Positions 5,037-5,378 of a DNA stretch of 5,378 bases are shown here, in pieces; position 1 is the stretch's first letter, and each line of letters begins with the position of its first letter. A model generated the notes under the pieces. That model was not told where the DNA came from, did not search any database, and worked only from the letters and a program-made list of their open reading frames with translations. This DNA is from Pseudomonadota bacterium (GTDB taxonomy: Bacteria > Pseudomonadota > Gammaproteobacteria > Steroidobacterales > Steroidobacteraceae). Location: NCBI GenBank assembly GCA_021826035.1, contig JAKBBE010000169.1, forward strand, positions 1 through 5,378. The letters are read 5' to 3'. A program made the translations under genes and the position numbers.

Positions 5037-5378
5037 CTACGGCCCCCCGATCAGGTGCGCCGCCGCGCGGTACCACTCGGCGAGGTACGGCGGGATGTAC
5101 ACCCCGAGCAGCAGCACGATCGCGAGGTGCGCAAAGACCGGCAGCAGCGCCGGGGGATGCGCCAGGCGGCGCACCGTGGTCTCACCGAACACCATGGGCT
5201 GCACCTTGGAGAGAATGGCGGCGAACGCGACGGCGAGCGCCGCCAGCAGAATCGGCGTCGCCCAGGGCTGCTCGCGCATCGCCGTCGTCAGAATCAGAAA
5301 CTCGCTGGTGAACACCCCGAACGGGGGCACCCCGAGGATGGCGAGCGAGCCGAGCATCAGTCCCCAACCGACCGTAGG
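5037..5378 (-). CDS. hyfF: Hydrogenase-4 component F-like proton-translocating membrane subunit, C-terminal part (runs off right edge)
   Basis: The last 113 residues of an antiporter-like membrane subunit (NuoL/M/N and MrpD superfamily, HyfF branch). This type of subunit forms part of the proton-translocating membrane arm. Three hydrophobic segments are seen: about 4-31 (containing GVPPFGVFTSEF at 16-27, typical of the HyfF group), 39-57, and 79-97. The loop KVQPMVFGE (58-66) and the ending YIPPYLAEW (94-102) also match this group. The frame is open to the window edge, and E. coli HyfF is about 526 residues, so roughly four fifths of the gene is outside. An internal ATG at 5357 is not the start, because matching family sequence (PTVGWGL) continues upstream. 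hyfG follows after 37 bp, so this is the distal end of a hyf-like operon. Confidence 0.9.
   Translation of the reverse strand, partial: PTVGWGLMLGSLAILGVPPFGVFTSEFLILTTAMREQPWATPILLAALAVAFAAILSKVQPMVFGETTVRRLAHPPALLPVFAHLAIVLLLGVYIPPYLAEWYRAAAHLIGGP

Noticed and set aside
3644..5311. Long plus-strand reading frame of 555 codons opposite hyfG and hyfF
   Set aside because: It is low-complexity Arg/Pro/Ala-rich sequence antisense to well-conserved hydrogenase-like genes. It is a shadow.

Overview
The window is GC-rich, densely coded bacterial DNA. Third codon positions are nearly all G or C, and the proteins look like those of Pseudomonadota, most likely a gammaproteobacterium. That placement is an inference from gene types and general protein similarity and is not proven. 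No rRNA, tRNA, insertion sequence, phage gene or CRISPR array was seen.

Layout. (1) Positions 1-1612 hold two divergent genes of the gamma-glutamylated putrescine (Puu) pathway. The first is the start of puuD (minus strand, running off the left edge) and the second is a complete puuB (plus strand). They are separated by only 30 bp, which contains a perfect TATAAT on the puuD strand. (2) puuB converges on asd (aspartate-semialdehyde dehydrogenase, minus strand, 1642-2667). An 11-bp perfect inverted repeat spans both stop codons. (3) Upstream of asd, on the same strand, lie a strong intrinsic terminator (2694-2729) and a 24-codon ORF with a ribosome-binding site (2758-2832). Ten of its first 13 residues are Thr, Lys, Met or Ile. 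(4) Positions 3021-5378 carry the distal part of a minus-strand operon in the order hyfF (partial), hyfG, hyfI. These encode a membrane complex related to group 4 [NiFe] hydrogenases and to complex I.

Most notable result: the ORF and terminator in front of asd have the architecture of a ribosome-mediated transcription attenuator. The leader codons match the four amino acids made downstream of aspartate semialdehyde (Lys, Thr, Met, Ile). A terminator with eight U residues sits 26 nt before the asd start. An alternative pairing (2778-2787 with 2720-2730) would destroy the terminator, and a smaller hairpin (2779-2795) could control that alternative. I infer that asd is controlled by the charging of several aspartate-family tRNAs at once.

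Second result: the hydrogenase-like large subunit has lost all four cysteines that bind Ni and Fe, whereas its small-subunit partner keeps all four [4Fe-4S] ligands. The complex is therefore probably not a hydrogenase. It is more likely an energy-converting hydrogenase-related (Ehr-type) proton-translocating oxidoreductase with an unknown substrate. A smaller puzzle is a coding-like in-frame stretch that continues beyond the hyfI stop codon up to the leader ORF.
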